In this document: in pieces, positions 16,925 through 24,952 of the stretch | Position numbering within the stretch: position 1 is the stretch's first letter | Layout of the letters: the number at the start of each line of letters is the position of its first letter | From: Parvibaculum sp049651025 | GTDB lineage: Bacteria > Pseudomonadota > Alphaproteobacteria > Parvibaculales > Parvibaculaceae | NCBI RefSeq assembly: GCF_049651025.1 | Contig: NZ_JBASBH010000095.1 | Coordinates: 1 to 28,830, forward strand | DNA: 28,830 nucleotides | Direction of reading: 5' to 3' | Position numbers and translations under genes: made by a program | The notes under the pieces: generated by a model | The model's input: only the letters and a program-made list of their open reading frames with translations | Told to the model about the DNA's origin: nothing | Databases searched by the model: none

Positions 16925-17134
16925 TCCTATTAGAGCGTCTCTGGATCGCCGCCGATGCGCCTTGCTTTTGAATTGTTCACCACAAGGACGTTGCCGCAGG
17001 CCCTGACTGTTTGGTGTAACCCGTTTTATCAATGGATGCCGGCATAAAACTGAACCAGCCTTTTACCTAGTACTGGCCGCCGAGTGGCGGGCACTCGTAA
17101 TGATGGCAACCGCCACTCACGGCTTGAGGCAATC
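16925..17134 (+). promoter_or_regulatory. Intergenic region ending in a hairpin against the ribosome site
   Basis: The 210 bases upstream of the secreted 545-residue protein hold no gene. At its end the arms GAGTGGCGG (17082-17090) and CCGCCACTC (17110-17118) pair perfectly over nine bases, and GCCG/CGGC (17076-17079 and 17120-17123) extend the stem around a small bulge. The ribosome site GAGG (17125-17128) and ATG (17135) follow directly. It could be a terminator for upstream transcription or a translation control element; no T-run follows. Confidence 0.5.
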
Positions 17135-18772
17135 ATGGCGTCGTTCTTCTTCCGCGCGGCAAGACATGTGGCAATGGCCGCGGTCGCGGTGGCGATGATC
17201 AGTTTTACACCCCACGCCATGGCGCAATCCAATGGCGCGGCCCCGATGAGCTATTACCTCATCATGTTGAATGCGCTTCGCACCAACCCGAATCTGCTCA
17301 GCGATGCGATCTGGAACAAGCTTAGCGAGGAGCAGATCCTCGCCGCGCAGTCGCATTATTTTTCCCGCGCACCGTCTCGCGGCATGGAGCCGATCTTCAC
17401 CGCCGCACAAGTCAAGGACCGCAACCCCGGCATGGCGAGCGCGGAGCTTGCGCCTGTCTTGAAAGCCGATATCGCCACCCGTATCAAAGTCGCGCCGGAC
17501 ACACTGGTCGCGAAGTTCACTCTCCTTGAGCTGAGCTATGACGACAAGACCGGGAAACTGGTGTCGAAGTGCTGCTATAGCCGCCCGCGTGAGCGACCCG
17601 GCCTGTTCGATCTGTTGATGCCTGCAATCGAGCTCGCTTACGGTGTGCCGTCAAATACGCCCGCCGCCTATCAGCCATCATCCGGACTGCCCCAAAAAGC
17701 GCGAAGCATGGCCGTCTATAAAATCAAAGAAAATCTCGCTGCCGATGATTCCGGACCGGTGTTAGCGCTTGCGAGTCTCATCAGCAGTGGCGCACGGTTC
17801 GGGTTCCGACCGGAAGAAATAAACCTCGCGCTCGACCGCTGGGTAGAAATTGACGGCGTTCCCCTCGCCCGCCGCGCGGCGGAATTACTATTGAACGAGG
17901 TTGCGCGCCGCAAAGGCAGCGTCGAAACACGCGTCGCCTTTACCGTCACCGGGGCAGAAAATGGCCCACACCGCGCCGCGCTGTACGGAAAGCTCGTATC
18001 CGTCTCGATCCTCGGCCCCGATGGTGCGACGATTGCGAGCTTCCCCGCCGAGGCATTTCCCGCAGTCCGGGTCGGCGCTCCCGCAATGGCGCCGACAAAG
18101 GAAAAGACGGCAGCCACTGCGCCCAAAACCACGCCACTCCCGGCAACGCCAGAGCTTGATGTCATCGGCCTGCGCCTCGGCATGCCGGTCGCTGCAGCAG
18201 ATAAGGCGATAGGCGCACATATGACCGTTGGCTGGATCTATAGCCGCGAGCGCACGGGAACGGCGGCGGCGACCCCTTACCAACCGATGAAAGCCTATAT
18301 CGCGGCGGACCTTTCCGAAGTCGTGCTGGCCTATTTCGAACCATCGACAACCGGAGGAACGATCGTCGCCGTGCGCCGTCGCTCGATGATCGGCCAGAAC
18401 GTTCCCGCAGAAACCCTCGACGCCGCGCTGCGACAAAAATACGGAGACGCAGCCGTCGCCAGGAATGACAATTGGGTCTGGGGCAAACCCGGCGGATGCA
18501 GCGCTTCTGGCACGGGAATCATTTCCCCCGACGACTTGAAACTCATTGAGGGAAAAGCGCGCAGCGACAGAGCTTTTCTGGACGTCGTCGCAAGTGCGCT
18601 CGATCTCGCGACCTATGAAACCGTCACACCCAAGCGCTACGCCTCCTGCGGGCCCGTTCTTCACGTTCTAAGAGACAAGAAAGGCGTAACAACGACGCTT
18701 GTTGACCAAAGACTGGCGATGGACCGCCTGCCCGCGAAAAACAGCGGGGCAGAGACGGAAATCAAATTCTAG
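17135..18772 (+). CDS. Large secreted protein of unknown function
   Basis: A 545-residue exported protein. The signal peptide is residues 1-31 (basic start, core VAMAAVAVAMISF, cleavage near HAMA-QS). The N-terminal half (about 35-290) is a mixed helical domain beginning MSYYLIMLNALRTNPNLL, which I cannot place beyond a faint similarity to uncharacterised exported proteins. A Pro/Thr/Ala/Lys linker (about 318-345) leads to a C-terminal domain starting DVIGLRLGMPVAAADKAI. That motif resembles the 'GLRLGM...EA...' opening of small periplasmic BamE/SmpA-like modules. Four later cysteines (two in GGCSA and YASCG, two in KCCYS) could form disulfides. The ATG at 17135 has GAGG at good spacing. It ends 86 bases before the tRNA-Lys gene, which is on the other strand. 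Confidence 0.7.
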   Translation: MASFFFRAARHVAMAAVAVAMISFTPHAMAQSNGAAPMSYYLIMLNALRTNPNLLSDAIWNKLSEEQILAAQSHYFSRAPSRGMEPIFTAAQVKDRNPGMASAELAPVLKADIATRIKVAPDTLVAKFTLLELSYDDKTGKLVSKCCYSRPRERPGLFDLLMPAIELAYGVPSNTPAAYQPSSGLPQKARSMAVYKIKENLAADDSGPVLALASLISSGARFGFRPEEINLALDRWVEIDGVPLARRAAELLLNEVARRKGSVETRVAFTVTGAENGPHRAALYGKLVSVSILGPDGATIASFPAEAFPAVRVGAPAMAPTKEKTAATAPKTTPLPATPELDVIGLRLGMPVAAADKAIGAHMTVGWIYSRERTGTAAATPYQPMKAYIAADLSEVVLAYFEPSTTGGTIVAVRRRSMIGQNVPAETLDAALRQKYGDAAVARNDNWVWGKPGGCSASGTGIISPDDLKLIEGKARSDRAFLDVVASALDLATYETVTPKRYASCGPVLHVLRDKKGVTTTLVDQRLAMDRLPAKNSGAETEIKF

Positions 18773-18857
18773 GAAATGAGCGGCTATCTGGCTTTTAGAA
18801 CAGGGCATCTGACCCGCCACACAACAACCGAAAAGCCTTATGCAACTAGGGCCGTTT

Positions 18858-18933
<76 letters not shown>

Positions 18934-18945
18934 GCCGAGGCCATT

Positions 18946-19008
18946 GCCTGAGAACAGGCAGGGCCGGTGGGAAGCCACCAATCCCGTAAGGGAGGGCTGC
19001 TAATAGCA
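18946..19008. other. Run of four small perfect hairpins upstream of tRNA-Lys
   Basis: Reading the plus strand: GCCTG-agaa-CAGGC (18946-18959), GGTGG-gaag-CCACC (18966-18979), TCCC-gtaa-GGGA (18982-18993, a GNRA loop) and TGCT-aat-AGCA (18998-19008). They lie between rodA and the tRNA gene. On the minus strand they follow rodA and precede the tRNA, so they could be processing or termination structures. No T-run was seen, and the function is unknown. Confidence 0.55.
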
Positions 19009-19100
19009 AAGGTTTGGGGGCCTGTCCAGCGAGCATACGACAGGTTGAAAACATAGTTTCCCTGCCCTCGCGTTTCGTTGCCGAATTGACGCCCTGCCCG

Positions 19101-20246
19101 TCAGAAAGCGCCCGCGCTGCGGCCGATTTCGACGTTGCGGTGGATATAGCAGCTCATCAGCAGGCCGAAGGCGAACATCAGCGACAACATGGCCGTGCCG
19201 CCATAGGAAACGAGCGGCAAAGGCACGCCGACGACCGGCAGCAGGCCCATCACCATCGCCGTGTTGATGAAGACATAGAAGAAGAAGCTGACGGTGATTC
19301 CCAATGCGAGCAGCCGGCCGAACTGGTTGCGGCATTGCAGCGCCACATTGGTCGCGAGAATCAAAGTGACGGCATAAAAGGACAGCAGCACGATGCCGCC
19401 GACAAAGCCGAGTTCCTCGCCGAGCATGGTGAAGATGAAGTCGGTCTGCTTCTCGGGCAGGAAATTGAGATGCGCCTGCGTGCCCGCCATGAAGCCCTTG
19501 CCGAAAAGGCCGCCAGAGCCGAGCGCGATTTTCGACTGGAGAATGTGGTAGCCCGCGCCGAGCGGATCGCGCTCGGGGTCGAGAAACGTGAACACGCGGT
19601 CGCGCTGATAATCATGCAACCGATCCCAGACGACGGGGATGGTGCCGACAACGGCAAGCCCGGTGATGATGAAATAGCGCCACGCAAGGCCCGCCGCAAA
19701 AAAGATAGTCCCGCCCGAAATGGTGAGCAGGATCGCAGTACCAAGGTCAGGCTGCTTCACAACAAGGCCGACGGGCACGATGACGAGCAGCACCGGCACG
19801 ATCAGATTGCGCAGGCGCGACACTTCATCGAGCGCGAGGCCGTGAAAATAACGCGCAAGCGCCAGCAGCAGCGCCACCTTCATCACTTCGGATGGCTGAA
19901 GCTGAATGATCCCGAGGTCGAGCCAGCGCTGCGCGCCCATGCCCTTGAAGCCAACAATATCGACAGCCGTGACCAGCACCAGCGCGACGCCGTAAAGCGG
20001 ATAGGCAATGCGCATCCACAAGCGCAGATCGATGAGCGCGACGACGATCATGATGACGACGCCCGCGCCGAAGCGGATCATCTGCTTCAACGCCCAGGGT
20101 GAGAAACTGCCGTCAGCCACCGAATAGAGCATCGCAAAGCCGATGCCGGAAATGACGGTGAGCAGCAGCAGAAAGCCCCAATTGAATTCGAGGAGCTTCT
20201 CGCCGATTTTCATATCGCGCCCGGTAAAACGGCGAAGGTCGAACAT
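19101..20246 (-). CDS. rodA: Peptidoglycan glycosyltransferase RodA (SEDS family)
   Basis: A 381-residue SEDS-family membrane enzyme with about ten hydrophobic helices. It polymerises lipid II into glycan strands during cell elongation, together with PBP2. Family landmarks: GAQRWLDLGIIQLQPSEVMKVALLLALARYF, VVKQPDLGTAILL (Asp in the catalytic cavity), LGSGGLFGKGF, FLPEKQTDFIFTMLGEELGF and the C-terminal PLVSYGGTAMLSLMFAFGLL. The RodA-type HILQSKIALGSGG and FLPEKQTDFIF separate it from FtsW. The ATG at 20246 overlaps the PBP2 stop by one base (TGATG); a second ATG at 20213 would fit the homologous core. Last gene of the mre operon. Confidence 0.95.
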   Translation of the reverse strand: MFDLRRFTGRDMKIGEKLLEFNWGFLLLLTVISGIGFAMLYSVADGSFSPWALKQMIRFGAGVVIMIVVALIDLRLWMRIAYPLYGVALVLVTAVDIVGFKGMGAQRWLDLGIIQLQPSEVMKVALLLALARYFHGLALDEVSRLRNLIVPVLLVIVPVGLVVKQPDLGTAILLTISGGTIFFAAGLAWRYFIITGLAVVGTIPVVWDRLHDYQRDRVFTFLDPERDPLGAGYHILQSKIALGSGGLFGKGFMAGTQAHLNFLPEKQTDFIFTMLGEELGFVGGIVLLSFYAVTLILATNVALQCRNQFGRLLALGITVSFFFYVFINTAMVMGLLPVVGVPLPLVSYGGTAMLSLMFAFGLLMSCYIHRNVEIGRSAGAF

Positions 20247-22129
20247 CAGCCGCCCTCCACGTCAGGATCGCGTTTCGGCGTCTGCTGCGCTTGCTGGCGC
20301 ACGGCATTGCGCGTCAGCACCTTCAGCATGATGTCGCGCGCGGCAGGCGCCGCAGCGCCCGAGCCCGAGCCGCCATGCTCGATGACAAGCGACATCGCAT
20401 ATTGCGGCTTGGCGACCGGCGCAAAGCAGATGAAGAGCGCGTGGTCGCGCAAATGCCAGGCGAGCGCATCGTTCTTTCTGACGCCGCCTTCGCGCTCCGC
20501 CATCGAAATGCGGCGCACCTGCGCAGAGCCGGTCTTGCCCGCAAGCTCCATGCCGACTTCGGTGATGCGCGAGCGAAAGGCGGTGCCGCCCGGCTCGTTC
20601 GAAACGCCGTTCATGCCGCTCTGAACGATCTTCAGCCAATCGGGATTGACGTCGATCTTGGGCGGAGGCGGCACGGGAAGAAGCTCGCCGCCGATGGCGC
20701 GCGTAAGACGCGGCTTCACGGCATAGCCGCCATTGGCGAGACGCGCCGTCATGACGGCAAGCTGCAAGGGCGTCGTCAGCAAAAATCCCTGGCCGATGCC
20801 GGAGATCAGCGTTTCGCCCTGCTGCCAGCCTTCGCCGGTAACGGCACGCTTCCAGGCGCGGCTGGGAACGACGCCCGCCTTCTCGCCGGAAATATCGAAA
20901 TCGTAGGTCTGGCCGAGACCGAAATCCTTGGCGACTTTTTCAATCGCATCGATACCGATGCGCCGCGCCACATCGTAAAAATATATGTCGCAGGAATGCT
21001 TGATCCCGTCATGCATGTTCATGGAACCATGCCCCTCCCTCTTCCAGCAATGGAAGAGGTGGTTGCCGAAGGGATATTTGCCTGTGCAGGTGACGGTGCG
21101 ATTTGGGTCGATGCCTGCTTCAAGCGCCGCGATGGCCGTCACAGTCTTGAAGGTCGATCCCGGCGGATAGAGGCCCGCCAGCGCCTTGTTGGTGAGCGGC
21201 AGATAGGGGTTTTCGAGCAGCGCCTTATAGGCAGCGCTGCCGTAACCGACGTTGAACTGGTTGGGATCGAATGCGGGCGTCGACACGAAGCTGATGACTT
21301 CGCCCGAATGAATATCCATGACGACGGCGCTGGCGCTCTCGTCCTTCAGCCGCTCGCAGGCAAATTGCTGCACTTCCATGTCGAGCGTCAGCACGACCTC
21401 GGCACCGGGCTTGCCGGAGTCCTTTGAAAGCTCGCGAATGACACGGCCATAGGCATTGACCTCGACATGGCTCGCGCCTGCGACACCGCGCAATGGCTTG
21501 TCGAGTTTCTGCTCGATGCCGCTCTTGCCGATGCGGAAGCCCGGAAGGCGCAGCAACGGCTGCTCGGGGTCCTTGTCGATATCCTTCTGATAGACGGGCG
21601 TCACATAGCCCACGACATGCGCAAGCTCCGCCGAATAGGGATAGTGCCGCGTCTCGCCGACATCGGGCTGCACGCCCGGCAGATCGGGCTCGTTGATATT
21701 GACCTGCGCGAACTGGTCCCAAGTCAGATTTTCAGCAACGACGACCGGCATGAAGCGCGGCGCACGTGCAATGTCGCGCATGATCTTGCGGCGCGCTTCC
21801 GGCGTGATCTCGACGATGCGGGCGAGCTTGTGAAGCGTGTCTTCGATATTGGGCGTCTGCTCGGCAATCAGAACGGCGCGATAGTTCTGGCGGTTGGAAG
21901 CGAGCACCGTGCCGAAGCGATCGACGATGCGCCCTCTGAGCGGCGCGAGGAGCCGCACGTTGATGCGGTTTTCTTCCGCGAGCATCCGGTACTCGTCGGT
22001 CTTCATGATCTGAAGATAATACATGCGCCCGCCAAGCACGGTGAAGGCGGCGGCCTGCAAGCCGCCCAGCAGCATCGTGCGGCGCGTGAACGTCTTGTAG
22101 CGGGAATTGTCGCGGTTGTTGAATGCCAT
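20246..22129 (-). CDS. mrdA: Penicillin-binding protein 2 (elongation transpeptidase)
   Basis: A 627-residue class B PBP anchored by one helix (about 18-40). The pedestal/dimerisation domain follows, with RIVDRFGTVLASN and the HVVGYV motif, then the transpeptidase domain. Catalytic motifs: SxxK as STFK (Ser325, Lys328) in YPPGSTFKTVTAIAALE; SxN replaced by SCD (Ser379-Asp381), as is usual for PBP2; KTG (532-534) in LAGKTGSAQV. It cross-links peptidoglycan of the lateral wall with RodA and the MreBCD scaffold. The ending is Pro/Gln/Asp-rich and short. It starts 18 bases after mreD and overlaps rodA by one base. Length and motifs match MrdA exactly. Confidence 0.96.
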   Translation of the reverse strand: MAFNNRDNSRYKTFTRRTMLLGGLQAAAFTVLGGRMYYLQIMKTDEYRMLAEENRINVRLLAPLRGRIVDRFGTVLASNRQNYRAVLIAEQTPNIEDTLHKLARIVEITPEARRKIMRDIARAPRFMPVVVAENLTWDQFAQVNINEPDLPGVQPDVGETRHYPYSAELAHVVGYVTPVYQKDIDKDPEQPLLRLPGFRIGKSGIEQKLDKPLRGVAGASHVEVNAYGRVIRELSKDSGKPGAEVVLTLDMEVQQFACERLKDESASAVVMDIHSGEVISFVSTPAFDPNQFNVGYGSAAYKALLENPYLPLTNKALAGLYPPGSTFKTVTAIAALEAGIDPNRTVTCTGKYPFGNHLFHCWKREGHGSMNMHDGIKHSCDIYFYDVARRIGIDAIEKVAKDFGLGQTYDFDISGEKAGVVPSRAWKRAVTGEGWQQGETLISGIGQGFLLTTPLQLAVMTARLANGGYAVKPRLTRAIGGELLPVPPPPKIDVNPDWLKIVQSGMNGVSNEPGGTAFRSRITEVGMELAGKTGSAQVRRISMAEREGGVRKNDALAWHLRDHALFICFAPVAKPQYAMSLVIEHGGSGSGAAAPAARDIMLKVLTRNAVRQQAQQTPKRDPDVEGG

Positions 22130-22147
22130 GGCTTGCGTGCGCCCCCG

Positions 22148-22684
22148 CTATCCTGATGGAAGGATGCGGCGCTCGATGCGCCCGAAGAGAAATGCAAGCA
22201 CCGGGAAGACGGCGACCGTGACCAGCACATGCATCAGAATAGGCTTCACGACCAGCACCGTACCGTAGACAAGCGAAGCCATCGCCCAGCTCACGGTGCC
22301 GGTGAATAGAGCGGCGATCAGAAATCCGAACCAGAAGACGGAGAACGGCGCATTGACAATGAGAAAGCGCTGCGTGAGCACGACCGTATAGGTCAGCACA
22401 TAGACGAATGCCCAAAGCCCGATGGGGCCTCCCGAAAGGAGATCGGATAAAAGCCCGACGAGAAAAACCGCATAGACCGGAAACATGTCGGGACGCACGA
22501 CGGCCCAGTAATAGATCGCCATCAGCCCGAAGGCCGGCATGGTCGAGGTGCCGAAAATCCGCCCGATGGGAACGAAGGACAGCAACACGCAGAAAAGCCC
22601 GATAACAAAGGGCAATATCGTCATCACCACGCGGCTCGCGCGCGATGCTGGTGTCGGTGTGTATGGTTCGAGCCGCGCCATCAT
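22148..22684 (-). CDS. mreD: Rod shape-determining protein MreD
   Basis: A 178-residue inner-membrane protein with five to six hydrophobic helices. The pattern RPDMFPVYAVFLVGLLSDLLSGGPIGLWAF is the MreD core: a conserved Asp in GLLxDLL and the following PxGLWA loop. MreD links MreC and MreB to the RodA/PBP2 synthase. It begins with two ATGs in a row (22684 and 22681); the first overlaps the mreC TGA (ATGA), implying translational coupling. It is slightly longer than E. coli MreD (162) because of a polar N-terminus. Confidence 0.9.
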   Translation of the reverse strand: MMARLEPYTPTPASRASRVVMTILPFVIGLFCVLLSFVPIGRIFGTSTMPAFGLMAIYYWAVVRPDMFPVYAVFLVGLLSDLLSGGPIGLWAFVYVLTYTVVLTQRFLIVNAPFSVFWFGFLIAALFTGTVSWAMASLVYGTVLVVKPILMHVLVTVAVFPVLAFLFGRIERRILPSG

Positions 22685-23844
22685 TCGGTGCCCGGCGTAT
22701 CATTGCCGCCCGGATTGATGTCGCTCGGCGGCGGCGCTGTATCGACCTCGTCTTCGACTTCAGGATCGGGAATCGGACGCATGCCGCCCTCGGCCGCAGG
22801 CGCAACGATGGCAGGCGGCGCATTGCCGCTCGTGACCGGCGCGGGCTTTGCGGGTTTCGGTGCGACAGCGGCGGCAGGCTTCGGCCTCACCGTCTGCGAT
22901 GCGGGCGGCGTTGCCGGTTTCACGGCGCCGGGCTTGGGAAGCTCCGGCACGGGCTCGACAGGCTTCGACGTGACCGGCGGGCCTTTCAGCACATCCGGCG
23001 GGTCCTGACGCGCGACCTGCGAGGGGAACTCATATTGAAGGACGCGCACGAAATCGAGCCGGTCACGATCGGCAAATGTCTGCACACGCATGAAACCGTC
23101 GCTCGTCTGGATGACGAGGCCGATGGGCAGGCCGGGCGGAATGAGCCCGCCATCGCCTGAGGTCACGACACGGTCGCCCGGCGAGATGCTGCTGGCGGCG
23201 GGCAGATATTCGAGCCTCGGCCAATTCGTATTGTCGCCCGCGAGCACGGCCTTGTAATGCGCGGGCTCTATGACGACGGGGATGCGGCTGTTCAGATCGG
23301 TGAGCAGAAGAATGCGGCTGGCCTTTTCGCCCGTCGCCACGACGCGGCCGATGAGCCCATCCGTGTCGATAACGGCGTCGCCGCTCTTGGCGCCCTGCGC
23401 GCGCCCGACATTGACGATCACCGTATCGACAAAGGGGCCGCCATTGTCGCTGACGACGCGGCCGCTGATATAGTTGATGCCCGGATCGACCTGAACGTTC
23501 AGCAGCGCTTCATAGCGCGCAACCTTGGCCTCGAGCCGCAGCGCCGCTTCCTTCCAGGCAAGGAGGCGAGCATTTTCAGCGCGCAGCCGCTCATTCTCAT
23601 CGAAGACATAGGCATATTCGTCGGTGCGCTCGACCACGCGGCGAGCGACGGCGACAGGCCGCGATGCCATTTCAAGGAGAGGGGCCGCCATATCGGTGAC
23701 GACCTGGCGCGCACGATCGAAGACATAAGTCTCCGCCCGGCCAAGCAGCAGCAGCGCTGCCGCAAGCGTAAGCATGAATATGAGCGAGATTCTGTGCGAA
23801 ATCTCACGGACAGGCATTGCTGAACGGTTCGGATCCATCGCCAA
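22681..23844 (-). CDS. mreC: Cell shape-determining protein MreC with long proline-rich tail
   Basis: A 385-387-residue bitopic protein: a short cytosolic start, a membrane helix (about 18-40), a coiled coil (about 75-115, ENERLRAENARLLAWKEAALRLEA), then the two beta-barrel MreC domain with GRVVSDNGGPFVDTVIVNVG, GDAVIDTDGLIGRV, SRILLLTDLNSRIPVVIE and SPGDRVVTSGDGGLIPPGLPIG. MreC forms periplasmic filaments that switch on PBP2. The last roughly 110 residues are Pro/Ala/Lys-rich, then acidic and disordered, an addition absent from short MreC proteins but seen in alphaproteobacteria. Start: TTG at 23844 has GGGAG seven bases upstream; ATG at 23838 has poorer spacing, so both are possible. The gap from mreB is 67 bases. 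Confidence 0.93.
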   Translation of the reverse strand: MAMDPNRSAMPVREISHRISLIFMLTLAAALLLLGRAETYVFDRARQVVTDMAAPLLEMASRPVAVARRVVERTDEYAYVFDENERLRAENARLLAWKEAALRLEAKVARYEALLNVQVDPGINYISGRVVSDNGGPFVDTVIVNVGRAQGAKSGDAVIDTDGLIGRVVATGEKASRILLLTDLNSRIPVVIEPAHYKAVLAGDNTNWPRLEYLPAASSISPGDRVVTSGDGGLIPPGLPIGLVIQTSDGFMRVQTFADRDRLDFVRVLQYEFPSQVARQDPPDVLKGPPVTSKPVEPVPELPKPGAVKPATPPASQTVRPKPAAAVAPKPAKPAPVTSGNAPPAIVAPAAEGGMRPIPDPEVEDEVDTAPPPSDINPGGNDTPGTE

Positions 23845-23911
23845 CTTACCGCTCCCGCCGCCCCCTCAGCCAAGCTTGCCGATCCCGATCGCTCATCGCG
23901 AATATCCGGTC

Positions 23912-24952
23912 TCAGTAAACTGACGACAATACATGTTTCATGGTTTTGATGTGCTCGAGCGCCTTGCCCGTGCCAAGCGCGACGCAGGAAAGCGCATCGT
24001 CTGCGATGGAGACGGGCAAGCCCGTCTCGTCGCGCAGAACCTGATCCAGATTGGCGAGCAATGCGCCGCCGCCCGTGAGCACGATGCCCTTGTCGACGAT
24101 ATCGGCGGCAAGTTCGGGCGGCGTCGCTTCAAGCGCCACTTTGACCGCTTCGACAATCGCGCCGACGGGTTCCGCAAGGCTTTCGGCGATCTGGCGCTGG
24201 CCGATCCGGATTTCCTTCGGCACGCCGTTCATCAGGTCGCGGCCCTTGATCTCGATCGTCATGCCGTCGCCATCGGACGGGATCGCCGCCGAGCCGACTT
24301 CCTTCTTGATGCGCTCGGCAGATGCCTCGCCCACCAGAAGATTATGATGACGACGAATATAGGCGATGATCGCCTCGTCCATCTTGTCGCCGCCGACGCG
24401 CACGGAACGCGCATAAACGATGCCGCCGAGAGAGAGCACGGCCACTTCGGTCGTGCCGCCGCCGATATCGACGATCATCGAGCCTGTCGGCTCCGTCACG
24501 GGAAGCCCCGCGCCGATTGCCGCTGCCATCGGCTCTTCAATGAGATAGACACGGCGCGCGCCGGCCGAAAGCGCAGATTCCTGAATGGCGCGCCGCTCGA
24601 CGGCTGTTGAGCCGGAAGGCACGCAGACGATGATCTGCGGATTGGCGAAGGAGCGCCGGTTGTGAACCTTGCGGATGAAATGCTTGATCATTTCTTCCGC
24701 GACTTCGAAATCGGCGATCACGCCGTCACGCATCGGCCGGATTGCCTGAATATTGCCGGGCGTGCGGCCAAGCATCAGCTTAGCCTCTTCGCCGACGGCG
24801 AGAACCTGCTTCTTTCCGCCCTTTTCGATAATGGCGACGACCGACGGTTCGTTCAGGACGATCCCTCTGCCTTTTACATAGACAAGAGTGTTCGCCGTGC
24901 CGAGGTCAATTGCCATATCGGCCGAAAACATGCCGAGCAGTCCGGAAAGCAT
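23912..24952 (-). CDS. mreB: Rod shape-determining actin homologue MreB
   Basis: A 346-residue bacterial actin that forms membrane-bound filaments guiding lateral wall synthesis. Phosphate 1: MAIDLGTANTLVYVKGRGIVLNEPSVVA. Phosphate 2: IVDIGGGTTEVAVLSLGG. Adenosine motif: VLTGGGALLANLDQVL. The connect segments CVPSGSTAVERRAIQESALSAGARRVYLIEEPMAAAIGAGLP and the end of the protein are typical. I start at the ATG at 24952 (MLSGLLGMFSADMAIDLG), which matches relatives such as those starting MF.xxxGxxSxDxAIDLG; AAGGA lies 10 bases upstream. A TTG at 24970 would add six residues over that ribosome site and is less likely. First gene of the mre operon; its promoter must lie in the 520 bases upstream. 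Confidence 0.96.
   Translation of the reverse strand: MLSGLLGMFSADMAIDLGTANTLVYVKGRGIVLNEPSVVAIIEKGGKKQVLAVGEEAKLMLGRTPGNIQAIRPMRDGVIADFEVAEEMIKHFIRKVHNRRSFANPQIIVCVPSGSTAVERRAIQESALSAGARRVYLIEEPMAAAIGAGLPVTEPTGSMIVDIGGGTTEVAVLSLGGIVYARSVRVGGDKMDEAIIAYIRRHHNLLVGEASAERIKKEVGSAAIPSDGDGMTIEIKGRDLMNGVPKEIRIGQRQIAESLAEPVGAIVEAVKVALEATPPELAADIVDKGIVLTGGGALLANLDQVLRDETGLPVSIADDALSCVALGTGKALEHIKTMKHVLSSVY

Noticed and set aside
19014..20102. 362-residue plus-strand frame opposite rodA
   Set aside because: Very rich in Asp, Glu, His, Gln and Arg with no hydrophobic core, the usual look of a membrane-protein gene read backwards.
20291..21427. 378-residue plus-strand frame opposite mrdA
   Set aside because: Antisense shadow of PBP2; no family resemblance and no ribosome site.
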